Part shown: in pieces, positions 1 through 6,947 of the stretch
How positions within the stretch are numbered: the first letter of the stretch is position 1
How the letters are laid out: every line of letters begins with the position of its first letter
Origin: Bacteroidota bacterium
Lineage (GTDB): Bacteria; Bacteroidota; Bacteroidia; Cytophagales; Cyclobacteriaceae
Assembly (NCBI GenBank): GCA_024643595.1
Contig: JAHEMS010000025.1
Span: 1 to 15,589 of the forward strand
Length of the DNA: 15,589 nt
Direction of reading: 5' to 3'
Made by a program: the position numbers and the translations under genes
The notes under the pieces: generated by a model
What the model was told of the DNA's origin: nothing
The model's database searches: none
The model's input: the letters and a program-made list of their open reading frames with translations, nothing else

Positions 1-339
1 TGTACCAAATACTTCTTCTCCAATGCGGATATCACTATACCCAATCTGATATCGCACCACTTTTGAAACCTCATTGAAATTATGCCGAACATAATTTCCA
101 AGTGCCATCGGTGCAGTACCAAACCGCTCAGTTCTTCCCTGAAACTCTCTGTTTATTTGCACCCGGTATATCTTATCTGCATTCAATTGACTTTTATCCC
201 AGGTTGCCGCGAACTCCCAATTCACATAAGACACGACACAACAGGCTATGGCGATACCCATTCCAAATACATTGATAAATATAAAAAGCTTGTTCTTCGC
301 CAGACTGCGTATTGCTATTAACAGATAGTTTTTAATCAT
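1..339 (-). CDS. FtsX/MacB-type ABC transporter permease, N-terminal part (runs off the window)
   Basis: The minus strand is open for 113 codons from an ATG at 339 to the window edge. The protein starts MIKNYLLIAIRSLAKNKLF, followed by a hydrophobic helix (about residues 18-42, INVFGMGIAIACCVVSYV) and then a soluble segment with DKIYRVQINREF. This is the standard N-terminus of the MacB_PCD/FtsX permeases that are abundant in Bacteroidota: one membrane helix followed by a large periplasmic domain. The remaining helices lie outside the window. It is transcribed in the same direction as the ATPase and HlyD-like adaptor upstream, so it is probably the membrane subunit of that exporter, possibly one of several permeases. 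It appears to have its own sigma-54-type promoter (398-412) and lies after a likely terminator. The substrate cannot be told from the sequence. Confidence 0.85.
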   Translation of the reverse strand, partial: MIKNYLLIAIRSLAKNKLFIFINVFGMGIAIACCVVSYVNWEFAATWDKSQLNADKIYRVQINREFQGRTERFGTAPMALGNYVRHNFNEVSKVVRYQIGYSDIRIGEEVFGT

Positions 340-397
340 AATATCGGATTCAATAAATCAGAGACTATATACAAAGTTGTAAGGTTGCACATAGCAG

Positions 398-412
398 CCA
401 AGAAATATGCCA
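398..412 (-). promoter_or_regulatory. Candidate sigma-54 (-24/-12) promoter of the FtsX-type permease
   Basis: Read on the minus strand, the sequence is TTGGCATATTTCTTGGC around 396-413, close to the sigma-54 consensus TGGCAC-N5-TTGC. The -24 TGG is at 412-410 and the TTGG of the -12 element is at 401-398. The C expected at the last core position is a G, with a C one base later. This would place the start of transcription near 386 and leave a leader of about 47 nt before the ATG at 339. A nearly identical element precedes the adaptor gene (2729-2743), and both have a related palindrome about 60 bp upstream. The assignment is by pattern match and repeated architecture, not by experiment. Confidence 0.6.
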
Positions 413-461
413 AGCCATAATAGGTTGATTTTCGAAAAACTAAGTGCATTTCTTTTAGATT

Positions 462-489
462 CTGTTCATATGCGAACAGGTGCTGTTCA
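462..489. promoter_or_regulatory. Candidate enhancer/activator site upstream of the permease promoter
   Basis: CTGTTC at 462-467 and GAACAG at 474-479 form a perfect 6-bp inverted repeat around ATATGC. Its core GTTCATATGCGAAC (464-477) agrees with GTTCAAATGTGAAC at 2798-2811 in 12 of 14 positions. The left half (CTGTTCA) recurs at 483-489, 21 bp or two helical turns away, as a possible weaker second site. The centre is about 60 bp upstream of the -24 element at 410-412, which suits a bacterial enhancer-binding protein. The obvious candidate ligand is the NtrC-type regulator at 2939-4330. Confidence 0.55.
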
Positions 490-511
490 CTATTACAAAC
501 TGGTATAAATA

Positions 512-551
512 AATAATGCCTGTATCCAATTTTATTGACACAGGCATTATT
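512..551 (-). terminator. Candidate intrinsic terminator after the ABC ATPase gene
   Basis: AATAATGCCTGT (512-523) and ACAGGCATTATT (540-551) form a perfect 12-bp inverted repeat with a 16-nt loop. It lies about 60 bp past the stop of the ATPase gene on the minus strand. There the stem ends in ATTATT and is followed by TATTTATA, a weak U-rich tail. The A/T ends of the stem make it potentially active in both directions. It separates the adaptor-ATPase transcript from the permease, which has its own promoter-like element further on. The loop is long, so some read-through is possible. Confidence 0.6.
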
Positions 552-614
552 AACCTAAACCTAAACTATGAAGAACGTATCAAGAGATCGAATCCCCTGA
601 AATCTTAAATCAAT

Positions 615-1304
615 CTAAACATGAAACTGCTCTTTGATGTTTTCAGTCACCACTTTACCATCAAATAAATTTACAATTCGGTGAGCGTAATTAGCATCGT
701 AGGGAGAGTGGGTTACCATAACAATAGTGGTGCCTTCTTCATTTAATTGTGATAACAATTTCATTACTTCCTCCCCATTGGCAGAATCTAGATTACCGGT
801 CGGTTCATCAGCCAAAATTACTTTAGGCTTAGCCACTATTGCCCTGGAAATGGCCACCCGTTGCTGTTGCCCACCCGATAATTGTTGAGGGAAGTGATTT
901 CTCCTGTGCATTATATTCATTCGTTCGAGAACTTCGTCAACTCGTCTCTTGCGTTCATCGGCCGGTACTTTGAGATAAAGTAAGGGCAACTCAACATTTT
1001 CGTATACTGTCAACTCGTCAATTAAGTTAAAGCTCTGAAACACAAATCCAATTGATCCTTTTCGTAATTGAGCACGTTGGCGCTCTGAATATTTTGCGAC
1101 TTCGTGTTCACCAAAGTGATATTCACCATTGGATGGATTGTCAAGTAAACCAAGAATATTCAACAAGGTGGATTTGCCACAACCTGATGGACCCATGATA
1201 GCTACGAATTCACCATCTTTTATTTCTAAATTGATATTGTTAAGTGCTGTAGTTTCCACCTCTTCGGTTGTGTAAACTTTTTCTAAGCTTTTTAATTTAA
1301 TCAT
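615..1304 (-). CDS. ABC transporter ATP-binding protein, MacB/LolD type
   Basis: This 229-residue cytoplasmic ATPase powers an export or mechanotransmission-type ABC system. All motifs are intact: Walker A GPSGCGKST (residues 38-46), Q-loop glutamine 90 in FVFQSFNL, signature LSGGQQQR (142-149), Walker B VILADEP with catalytic Glu167, D-loop NLDS and switch His199 in VTHS. Length and sequence fit the LolD/MacB/FtsE group, which pairs with FtsX-fold permeases. It follows the HlyD-like adaptor by 127 bp on the same strand, and the FtsX-type permease comes next, giving the order adaptor, ATPase, permease. I saw no -24/-12 element directly before it, so it probably depends on the adaptor promoter. 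The start is the ATG at 1304. The gene symbol is left open because the transported substrate is unknown. Confidence 0.93.
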   Translation of the reverse strand: MIKLKSLEKVYTTEEVETTALNNINLEIKDGEFVAIMGPSGCGKSTLLNILGLLDNPSNGEYHFGEHEVAKYSERQRAQLRKGSIGFVFQSFNLIDELTVYENVELPLLYLKVPADERKRRVDEVLERMNIMHRRNHFPQQLSGGQQQRVAISRAIVAKPKVILADEPTGNLDSANGEEVMKLLSQLNEEGTTIVMVTHSPYDANYAHRIVNLFDGKVVTENIKEQFHV

Positions 1305-1352
1305 GGCGTGTTCAGTTATGTTTAGATGATGTTTATCTTGAATTAGTTTTAA

Positions 1353-1388
1353 GGATACTTATTTTTTTATTAAAGGTTACTTATTTTT
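1353..1388. repeat. Short tandem direct repeat between adaptor and ATPase genes
   Basis: GGATACTTATTTTT (1353-1366) and GGTTACTTATTTTT (1375-1388) differ at one position and are spaced 22 bp apart, two helical turns, in the 127-bp gap before the ATPase gene. They could be tandem protein-binding half-sites or chance in AT-rich DNA. No promoter or terminator is convincing in this gap. Confidence 0.35.
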
Positions 1389-1431
1389 CAAAATACATTG
1401 TATTAGACGCTCTAACTTTCAAATAGTTGCA

Positions 1432-2679
1432 CTAATTCAAAATTAAAACTTCATTATTTCCAAAATTCTCATAGGACGAGGTGATAACTCGATCACCAGG
1501 TTGCAACCCTTCAAGCACTTCAAAGTTCTCTGAGTTCTTTCGACCCAGTTTAATATTCCTCCGAACAGCCTTATTATCACTATCCAAAACGAATACCCAA
1601 TTTCCCCCAGTATCTTTATAAAACCCACCTACTGGCAATAATAATTCTTCCGATGCCTGACCTAATTCAATACGTAACCGAAGCGATTGTCCTCTGCGGA
1701 TATCGCCAGGAGTATCTCCGACAAAATCCATATCTACTTCAAACCTGCCATTTTGAATAGTAGGATAGATATACGTAATAACCAATCGATAATCTTTACC
1801 TGCATAAGTAGTAGTGGAAGGAAGCCCTACTGAAATCTTTGGATAGTACAATTCGTCAATGGGGACACGTACTTTGTAACTGCCAATAATATCTACCTGA
1901 CCCAATCGCTGACCTGTAGTGACAGACTGACCAACTTCCCAATGCGGTGTTGAAAGTTGTCCATCAATAGGAGCCTTAATGACAAGGTTATCCAGGATTT
2001 GACCTACTCCCTCCAAGCTTAATGTCATCTGACGTTCAGAAGTACTCACGGCTTTTAATTGACGTATACGGTCAATTGAATCATTCTTATATACTTCATA
2101 AGTAATTTTTTTCCTCTGAAGATTATATTTATAATTTGCTTCTGTTTGTTCAAATTCTTGTTTAGCAATCAGTTTCTTTTCAAATAATTGTTTTTGTCGA
2201 ATGTATTGAGGCTCTAATATCTGGAGCTGATTATCAATTAACGCTAACATCTGTCGTTGCTCAAGGTCATTGCGCATGATATTCAATTTAGTTTCACGAG
2301 CCCGGTTAATACTTTCATTGAAAGAGGCTTCTTGCTGCAACACTGAAAGCTCACGATTTAGATTAGTCAGTTCTAGAATTACATCCCCTCTTTTCAAAAT
2401 CTTTCCACTTTCGCTCACTATTCGCTTGATATTTCCTCCCTCAATTGCATCAAGGTAAACAGTGCGGCTAGGTTCTACTGTACCCGTTTGGGGTATGAAT
2501 TCTTTAAATTCTCCGCGCTTAACCGTAGCAATGGTAAGCTTATCCTTATCTGTTTTGAAAGTGGACCTGCGATCAGCAAAAATAAATTGGTATAAAACAA
2601 AACCTACTAATAACGCAATACTGCTGTATGTTAAAATACGCTTTAATGTCCATGTCTTCTTAGCAATCTTTTTATCCAT
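1432..2679 (-). CDS. HlyD/MacA-like periplasmic adaptor (membrane fusion protein)
   Basis: The protein has 415 residues. A short basic cytoplasmic tail (MDKKIAKKTWTLKR) leads to one membrane anchor (about 15-35). A split lipoyl-like domain follows, with first half around 66-105 (GNIKRIVSESGKILKRGDVI) and second half around 230-262 (LVIKAPIDGQLS ... VGQSVTTGQRLG). An alpha-helical hairpin rich in Gln, Glu, Lys and Arg lies between (about 105-220), and beta-barrel and membrane-proximal domains complete it, ending in LQPGDRVITSSY. This is the layout of adaptors that link inner-membrane transporters to an outer-membrane channel. It is the first gene of the minus-strand unit with the ATPase and permease, so a MacAB-like exporter is likely. 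No TolC-like gene is visible. A sigma-54-type promoter and tandem palindromes lie upstream. Confidence 0.88.
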   Translation of the reverse strand: MDKKIAKKTWTLKRILTYSSIALLVGFVLYQFIFADRRSTFKTDKDKLTIATVKRGEFKEFIPQTGTVEPSRTVYLDAIEGGNIKRIVSESGKILKRGDVILELTNLNRELSVLQQEASFNESINRARETKLNIMRNDLEQRQMLALIDNQLQILEPQYIRQKQLFEKKLIAKQEFEQTEANYKYNLQRKKITYEVYKNDSIDRIRQLKAVSTSERQMTLSLEGVGQILDNLVIKAPIDGQLSTPHWEVGQSVTTGQRLGQVDIIGSYKVRVPIDELYYPKISVGLPSTTTYAGKDYRLVITYIYPTIQNGRFEVDMDFVGDTPGDIRRGQSLRLRIELGQASEELLLPVGGFYKDTGGNWVFVLDSDNKAVRRNIKLGRKNSENFEVLEGLQPGDRVITSSYENFGNNEVLILN

Positions 2680-2728
2680 GTGAACGCTTTAACTCTATAA
2701 TTAACAGTTGTAATCCACCACCCCATTG

Positions 2729-2743
2729 CCAACAAGCATGCCA
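2729..2743 (-). promoter_or_regulatory. Candidate sigma-54 (-24/-12) promoter of the adaptor gene
   Basis: The minus strand reads TTGGCATGCTTGTTGGCA around here, matching TGGCAYG-N4-TTG of the sigma-54 consensus except that the final core C is G, with C following. The -24 TGG is at 2743-2741. Expected transcription start is near 2717, giving a leader of about 38 nt before the ATG at 2679. The element shares TTGGCAT-N2-TT-N-TTGGC with the one before the permease, including the same deviation in the -12 box. Tandem palindromes lie about 62 and 82 bp upstream. Confidence 0.65.
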
Positions 2744-2796
2744 ACGGGAAAATGATCCAAAAAGACGATGTTTTATGGACAATATTTAAATTTCCA

Positions 2797-2834
2797 CGTT
2801 CAAATGTGAACGGACTTGTCCGATTACGGACAAG
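2797..2834. promoter_or_regulatory. Tandem palindromic enhancer sites between the adaptor gene and the regulator gene
   Basis: There are two perfect inverted repeats. Site 1 is CGTTCA-AATG-TGAACG (2797-2812) and site 2 is CTTGTCCG-ATTA-CGGACAAG (2815-2834). Their centres (2804.5 and 2824.5) are 20 bp apart, so both face the same side of the helix. The inner 14-mers follow the pattern GTYCRWWTRYGRAC shared with the site at 464-477. Placement about 62 and 82 bp upstream of the adaptor -24 box suits binding by an NtrC-family activator with a Fis-type helix-turn-helix, and that gene starts just 105 bp away. Because the region is divergent, binding could also affect the regulator's own promoter. 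Confidence 0.65.
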
Positions 2835-2938
2835 AATTAACTAACTTTAAAGTGGAATCAGCTTAAAAAAGGCGATTTAAGGAGGTAGCCATTTCGGTAT
2901 CAATATTGCCCATTGGCGGACATACGTAAACAAGCTCC

Positions 2939-4330
2939 ATGGTTATGACAGACAGTAAGCAAGGAAAAATTCTGATTGTTGATGACAATGAAGATTTACT
3001 CAAGGCAGCCAAGATGCATTTGAAACGTCACTTTGCACAAGTTGATATCGAAAAAAATCCTGATGCGATTCCTGGCCTCATGAATCAAGAAGATTATGAT
3101 GTGATCCTTCTGGATATGAATTTTACCAAAGATGTTAGCAGTGGCAGTGAAGGATATTACTGGCTTGAAAAGATTCTAAGTATTGATCCTTCAGCGGTAG
3201 TTGTTTTAATTACTGCTTATGGCGACGTGCAAATGGCAGTCAGAGCAATTAAGGCGGGAGCCACCGATTTTGTTTTGAAACCTTGGGAAAATGAAAAATT
3301 ATTGGCCACTCTTTATTCATCAATGCGCTTACGCGAATCCCGTGACCAGATTCAAACATTGAAATCGAAAAACCATGAAATCAATCAGGCGATCAATGAA
3401 AAATATAAAGACATAATCGGGCAGAGTCAAGCCATGCAACGTATATTTCAAACCATAGAGCGTGTTGCACAGACCGATGCCAACTTACTGATTTTGGGTG
3501 AAAACGGTACAGGAAAAGAGCTAATTGCCCGAGCGATTCATCGGAATTCCTCCAGAAAACAAGAATCATTTGTCAGTGTTGATTTAGGTTCTATCACCGA
3601 AACTTTATTTGAAAGTGAACTCTTTGGCCATAAGAAAGGATCGTTCACTGACGCCAAAGAAGATAGACCAGGTCGATTTGAATTAGCTAATAACGGCACC
3701 CTATTCCTGGATGAAATTGGTAATCTATCCATGCCATTGCAAGCCAAATTATTAACCGCGATTCAGAACCGAAAGGTAAGCAGGGTGGGATCCAATAAAG
3801 ATACTGCTATTGATATACGTTTGATCTGCGCCACTAATATGCCGCTATATGAAATGGTAAAGGAAAATCGCTTCCGACAGGATTTGGTATATCGAATTAA
3901 TACCATTGAGGTAGAGATACCTCCATTACGAGAACGTATTGAAGATATACCTTTGCTGGCCAATCACTTCTTAAAACAATACGCGAGCAAGTATGGAAAA
4001 AATGTATCTAAAATTAGTGAAGCGGCCATGACACGAATGACCAAACATCCCTGGCCGGGGAATATTCGAGAATTGCAGCACTCCCTGGAGCGGGCCATTA
4101 TTTTAAGTAATTCATCGGTGTTGCAACCAGAAGATTTCAACTTTTCTGCGTCGAACGTTAAAGAGGTTGATCAGCAAATCAACCTCGATCAGTTTAACCT
4201 TGAAGAAGTAGAGAAATTATTAATCAGAAAAGTGTTAAAAAAATATAATGGAAATATAACACAAGCTGCTTCAGAGTTGGGCCTTACCCGCTCCTCGTTA
4301 TATCGCAGGTTAGAAAAACATGGGTTATAA
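2939..4330 (+). CDS. Sigma-54-dependent NtrC-family response regulator
   Basis: This 463-residue regulator has three domains. The receiver (about 8-127) has acidic pair D15/D16, phosphoacceptor D59 in ILLDMN, T92 and K114. The AAA+ sigma-54 activation domain (about 158-390) has Walker A GENGTGKE (187-194), Walker B GTLFLDE (253-259) and an arginine-rich RFRQDLVYRIN segment. A C-terminal Fis-type helix-turn-helix (about 422-463) ends in GNITQAASELGLTRSSLYRRLEKHGL-like order. Phosphorylation should drive oligomerisation and ATP-dependent opening of sigma-54 promoters. The sigma-54 contact loop reads GSFTDA (234-239) instead of GAFTGA: the key Thr237 is kept but Gly is replaced by Asp238. The ATG at 2939 is the first after an in-frame stop; ATG 2945 is an alternative. 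The kinase follows 48 bp downstream. Likely targets are the palindromes at 2797-2834 and 462-489. Confidence 0.95.
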   Translation: MVMTDSKQGKILIVDDNEDLLKAAKMHLKRHFAQVDIEKNPDAIPGLMNQEDYDVILLDMNFTKDVSSGSEGYYWLEKILSIDPSAVVVLITAYGDVQMAVRAIKAGATDFVLKPWENEKLLATLYSSMRLRESRDQIQTLKSKNHEINQAINEKYKDIIGQSQAMQRIFQTIERVAQTDANLLILGENGTGKELIARAIHRNSSRKQESFVSVDLGSITETLFESELFGHKKGSFTDAKEDRPGRFELANNGTLFLDEIGNLSMPLQAKLLTAIQNRKVSRVGSNKDTAIDIRLICATNMPLYEMVKENRFRQDLVYRINTIEVEIPPLRERIEDIPLLANHFLKQYASKYGKNVSKISEAAMTRMTKHPWPGNIRELQHSLERAIILSNSSVLQPEDFNFSASNVKEVDQQINLDQFNLEEVEKLLIRKVLKKYNGNITQAASELGLTRSSLYRRLEKHGL

Positions 4331-4378
4331 AATTCAGGTAATAGTAAGTACAAGAAAATTTAAACACCTAGCGCATCA

Positions 4379-5725
4379 ATGCGATTCAATGACTTTAGGT
4401 TTCGGGTAGTCATACGTATTATCCTATTAGGGTTAACCATTGCTTTGCTGGTTTACATGCTGAGCAAACCTAACATGATCTTTGCTGCTGGATTAACTTT
4501 TATTATTATTATTAGTCAGTTAGCTGAATTATACCGATTTACTTCCCAGACTAATCGTAAACTCACGCGTTTTCTGGAATCAGTAAAATACTCAGATTTC
4601 ATTTCAGGATTTACAAGCGATAATAAACTAGGGAGCAGTTTTCGGGAACTTAATTCAGCCTTTAACGAAGTACTAGAAGCATTTCGTAAGGCAAGATCAG
4701 AAAAAGAAGAGCATTGGCAATACTTAAATACGATCGTTCAGCAAGTTCGAACAGGTATTCTATCATATGATGCTGAGGGAAACATCCAATTAATGAATAC
4801 CAACGCAAAGCGTTTTATTGGACTTGTCAGCATGAAGAACATCCATGAGTTAGAGAAATCCAACTCAAAACTCTACCAGGCACTACAGGAGGTGCAACCC
4901 GGTAATAGCACTTTGTATAAATCCGGATCTGAGTTTCTCCTTACGTTACAAGCCTCTGAATTACGAATCCGTGGAAATTCGGTTAAGTTGATAACACTTC
5001 AGAATATTCAAAATGAATTGCAACGGCAGGAATTGGAGGCTTGGCAGAATCTCACCCGCGTATTGCGCCATGAAATAATGAATTCAATAACTCCTATTTC
5101 ATCGCTTACTTCAACGCTTCGTGAAATTCTGGATCATGAGCTTATTGAGAAAGAAGACTATTTCGAACTTAAAGCCGATGGCGCGGAAGATTTGCGCGAT
5201 GGATTGGAGACGATTGAAAACCGAAGCAAAGGACTCATCAAGTTCATTGATGCGTATCGGGAATATACTTCATTACCCCAGCCGAAGCTAAAAACAATTG
5301 GTGTCAAATTTTTGATTGAAAAAGTTTCACAATTGCTCAAACAGGAATTAAAAAAAACCAATGTTCAATTCCTTATGCATTACCAATCAGAATACCTCAC
5401 CGTGCAGGCTGATGAAGAAATGATCGAGCAGGTACTCATCAACTTGATTAAGAATGCGATCGAAGCCAATGATCAATCTGAGCATGCAAGAATTGAAATC
5501 AATGGCACTTACACCGAAAGTTCAGTATTAATTTCTGTCACGGATAATGGTCCGGGTATAATTCCTGAAGCGATAGACAGAATATTTGTGCCTTTCTTTA
5601 CCACAAAGAAAACAGGATCCGGCATAGGTCTTGCGTTATCACGACAGATCATGCAAATGCATAATGGATCGCTCACGGTTATATCTGAGCCATACGTAAA
5701 AACCACCTTCACCCTCAGGTTCTAA
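4379..5725 (+). CDS. Sensor histidine kinase with two membrane helices and a PAS-like domain
   Basis: The 448-residue kinase is probably the partner of the response regulator just upstream. Two hydrophobic helices (about 10-28 and 34-50) are joined by only about five residues, so there is essentially no periplasmic sensor domain. A linker and PAS-like region (about 110-208) follow, then the dimerisation domain with H-box His231 in LRHEIMNSITP. The HATPase domain has an N-box with Asn359 in LINLIKNAIEA, G1 DNGPG (389-393), F-box PFFTTK and G2 GSGIGLALS (from 413). All catalytic motifs are intact. The topology resembles intramembrane-sensing kinases that respond to membrane disturbance or to an associated transporter. 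That function is inferred from layout; the signal is unknown. The ATG at 4379 is the only good start near the membrane helices. Confidence 0.93.
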   Translation: MRFNDFRFRVVIRIILLGLTIALLVYMLSKPNMIFAAGLTFIIIISQLAELYRFTSQTNRKLTRFLESVKYSDFISGFTSDNKLGSSFRELNSAFNEVLEAFRKARSEKEEHWQYLNTIVQQVRTGILSYDAEGNIQLMNTNAKRFIGLVSMKNIHELEKSNSKLYQALQEVQPGNSTLYKSGSEFLLTLQASELRIRGNSVKLITLQNIQNELQRQELEAWQNLTRVLRHEIMNSITPISSLTSTLREILDHELIEKEDYFELKADGAEDLRDGLETIENRSKGLIKFIDAYREYTSLPQPKLKTIGVKFLIEKVSQLLKQELKKTNVQFLMHYQSEYLTVQADEEMIEQVLINLIKNAIEANDQSEHARIEINGTYTESSVLISVTDNGPGIIPEAIDRIFVPFFTTKKTGSGIGLALSRQIMQMHNGSLTVISEPYVKTTFTLRF

Positions 5726-5766
5726 ATCCATTTGTCATTTATTCACTTTGACAACTACTAAAAAGT

Positions 5767-6912
5767 ATGGTAGATTTCTATTTCAAACACCATGCTATGT
5801 TGAAAGAAAATAGACTTGTATCACTCGATGTTTTTCGTGGACTTACAGTAGCTGCAATGATTTTGGTAAACAATCCGGGAAGCTGGGAAAGTGTTTATGC
5901 GCCGCTGCTGCATGCAAGCTGGAACGGCTGTACCCCGACAGATTTGATTTTTCCATTCTTTCTCTTCATCGTTGGTGTTTCTATTCACTTCGCCTATCAA
6001 TCAAAACTTTCAAATGGATTGACCAAAAAAGTATTTTTTAAAATCCTTAAACGAACCCTAATTATCTTCGGGTTGGGAATTTTTCTTGCCTGGTTTCCCG
6101 ATTTCAAATGGGACCGACTATCCACTCTGCGCATCCCTGGTGTATTGCAGCGCATTAGTATCGTTTTCTTTTTTTGCTCTTTGATATATCTGCAAACACA
6201 ATGGCTAACTCAAATCAGAATTGCAGCACTTTTACTGTTGGGTTATTTTATTCTTATGACCTTTATTCCTGCCCCCGGAATGGAATATCCCAACCTGGAG
6301 CCATCAACAAATATCGCAGCATGGTTTGATCGACTTGTACTAGGCAGCCATCTATGGGCTCAAAGTAAAACCTGGGACCCAGAAGGATTATTAAGTAGTA
6401 TGCCTGCCATTGGCACTGGTATATTAGGGATGTTAACCGGGCAATTATTTCAAAAAATAAATGAGCCCAAAGAGCGAATAGTGTGGATGTATTGTATTGG
6501 CGCAATTTTGATCATAGCAGGTCTAGCGTGGGGAATGATATTTCCTATCAACAAATCACTTTGGACGAGCAGCTATGTACTTTACACAGGTGGAATTGCT
6601 ATGCAGCTTCTAGCTACTTGCTATTGGCTGGTTGATGTGAAAGGATTTTCAAGCTGGGTAAAACCATTTATCTACTATGGCACTAACGCAATTTTTGTTT
6701 TTGTGGCATCTGGCCTGCTTGCCAAAACACTCATCCGTATAAAAGTCGATGAGGAAGGAAAAATATCATTGTGGTCTCACCTCTATAAAAATCTTTACGC
6801 CAGCTGGCTTGCCCCTAAGGACGCATCTCTCCTATTTGCAGTCACCTTGATTCTTTTATTTTTAGTCATCTTGTGGCAGATGTACAAAAGAAAAATTTTT
6901 ATTAAAGTATAA
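5767..6912 (+). CDS. DUF5009 / heparan-alpha-glucosaminide N-acetyltransferase-like membrane acyltransferase (NagX/COG4299 family)
   Basis: This 381-residue polytopic membrane protein carries the family opening RLVSLDVFRGLTVAAMILVNNPGSW and then CTPTDLIFPFFLFIVGVS, typical of the bacterial relatives of lysosomal HGSNAT. Roughly ten hydrophobic segments follow, and the C-terminus is basic (YKRKIFIKV). Family members are thought to transfer acyl groups across the membrane to sugar or glycan acceptors, but the bacterial substrate is generally unknown. It begins 41 bp after the kinase gene on the same strand, with no clear terminator between, so the three genes may be one transcript. The first ATG is at 5767; ATG 5797 (MLKENRLVSLDVFRG) gives a more usual N-terminus and may be the true start. 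A hairpin with a T-run ends the unit. Confidence 0.85.
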   Translation: MVDFYFKHHAMLKENRLVSLDVFRGLTVAAMILVNNPGSWESVYAPLLHASWNGCTPTDLIFPFFLFIVGVSIHFAYQSKLSNGLTKKVFFKILKRTLIIFGLGIFLAWFPDFKWDRLSTLRIPGVLQRISIVFFFCSLIYLQTQWLTQIRIAALLLLGYFILMTFIPAPGMEYPNLEPSTNIAAWFDRLVLGSHLWAQSKTWDPEGLLSSMPAIGTGILGMLTGQLFQKINEPKERIVWMYCIGAILIIAGLAWGMIFPINKSLWTSSYVLYTGGIAMQLLATCYWLVDVKGFSSWVKPFIYYGTNAIFVFVASGLLAKTLIRIKVDEEGKISLWSHLYKNLYASWLAPKDASLLFAVTLILLFLVILWQMYKRKIFIKV

Positions 6913-6922
6913 ACTGGCTATG

Positions 6923-6947
6923 GTTGAAACCTATATTTCAACTTTTT
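6923..6947 (+). terminator. Candidate terminator of the regulator-kinase-acyltransferase unit
   Basis: GTTGAAA (6923-6929) and TTTCAAC (6936-6942) form a 7-bp stem with a 6-nt loop, followed directly by TTTTT (6943-6947) on the plus strand, 10 bp after the acyltransferase stop. The stem is AT-rich and so weak. It overlaps the 3' end of the convergent gene at 6931-7467. Confidence 0.5.

Noticed and set aside
82..321. 79-codon plus-strand reading frame over the first 340 bases
   Set aside because: The opposite strand encodes a clear FtsX-type permease N-terminus through the whole segment; the plus-strand translation resembles nothing.
552..566. Short tandem AACCTAAACCTAAAC repeat
   Set aside because: Two and a half copies of a six-base unit next to a terminator; no sign of function or of an array.
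2816..2849. Possible Bacteroidota housekeeping promoter for the regulator gene (TTG ... TAACTTTA) overlapping palindrome site 2
   Set aside because: The -7 box misses the final G and the 23-bp spacing is longer than usual; too weak to annotate, though autoregulation there would make sense.
2881..2886. GGAGGT, a Shine-Dalgarno-like sequence upstream of the response regulator
   Set aside because: It is over 50 bp from the ATG at 2939, an in-frame stop lies between at 2927-2929, and no small open frame with a credible protein starts near it.
5732..5754. TTGTCA / TGACAA inverted repeat with an 11-nt loop between kinase and acyltransferase genes
   Set aside because: Short AT-rich stem, no following T-run, and different spacing from the candidate regulator sites; not enough for a terminator or operator call.
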